A stretch of 5,531 nt of DNA from Leptospira sp. Its GTDB lineage: Bacteria; Spirochaetota; Leptospiria; Leptospirales; Leptospiraceae. Location of the stretch: contig JACVCB010000056.1 of assembly GCA_016742255.1 (NCBI GenBank), forward strand, positions 1 to 5,531, written 5' to 3'. Below are positions 5,487 to 5,531 of the stretch, piece after piece. Numbering within the stretch: position 1 is the first letter of the stretch; every line of letters begins with the position of its first letter. The notes beneath the pieces are model-generated. The model was given only the letters and a program-made list of their open reading frames with translations, did not search any database and was not told the DNA's origin. The position numbers and the translations under genes were made by a program.

Positions 5487-5529
5487 ACAATGCCGGAAAA
5501 AATAGAGCAAGACACCTTGCTCTATTTTT
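5481..5529. terminator. Bidirectional terminator stem next to a CCGGCA hairpin
   Basis: AAAAATAGAGCAAG (5498-5511) and CTTGCTCTATTTTT (5516-5529) form a perfect 14-bp stem with a 4-nt loop. T runs flank the GC-containing core on both strands, so it can terminate transcription in either direction. Immediately to its left CCGGCA-ACAA-TGCCGG (5481-5496) forms a second, tight 6-bp hairpin. On the minus strand these two are followed by the terminator at 5422-5451, giving a tandem stop for a gene expected to the right of the window. Confidence 0.8.
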
Positions 5530-5531
5530 GA

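Noticed and set aside
4804..5531. tRNA genes or a CRISPR array in the gene-free right end
   Set aside because: No cloverleaf with a GGTTCRA-type T arm was seen on either strand. There are only two diverged repeat copies 437 bp apart, not regularly spaced units.

Overview
The window looks like chromosomal DNA of a spirochaete of the genus Leptospira, most likely from the saprophytic (L. biflexa-like) group. The evidence is a moderately AT-rich composition, an isolated 5S rRNA gene instead of an rrs-rrl-rrf operon, signal-peptide-bearing outer-membrane proteins of a style familiar from Leptospira, and intergenic DNA full of GC-rich short repeats. The genus call is from recognition, not from a database search.

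Layout, left to right. A 5S rRNA gene (rrf, minus strand) fills the left edge, its last base or two cut off by the window. About 55 bp upstream of it on the same strand ends a 315-aa secreted, probably beta-barrel outer-membrane protein of unknown function (172-1119). A 214-bp divergent intergenic region (1120-1333) separates it from the main gene, a 778-aa FecA-like TonB-dependent receptor on the plus strand (1334-3670), which ends at a clear intrinsic terminator (3686-3728). Convergent to it is a second unknown exported, probable outer-membrane protein of 342 aa (3775-4803, minus) with a serine-rich low-complexity insertion. All three proteins carry signal peptides, so the protein-coding part is an envelope/uptake neighbourhood. 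The receptor is its own transcription unit and neither neighbour is in an operon with it.

The right-hand 730 bp (4804-5531) contains no credible gene. It holds a stack of intrinsic terminators, all able to act on minus-strand transcripts (5497-5529, 5422-5451, 5160-5187, 4986-5016), two diverged copies of a ~70-bp direct repeat that each include a terminator, a GC-rich palindromic element placed where the second repeat copy should have a short hairpin, a hairpin-rich stretch that could be a small RNA, and a 20-nt sequence matching an arm of the 5S rRNA at 19 positions. This non-coding block is the least explained part of the window.

Functionally, the receptor would bind a ferric chelate (ferric-citrate-like is the best guess) at the cell surface and import it using TonB-ExbBD energy. 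No TonB, ExbBD, periplasmic binding protein, ABC transporter or FecIR-type regulator is encoded here, so those partners must lie elsewhere.
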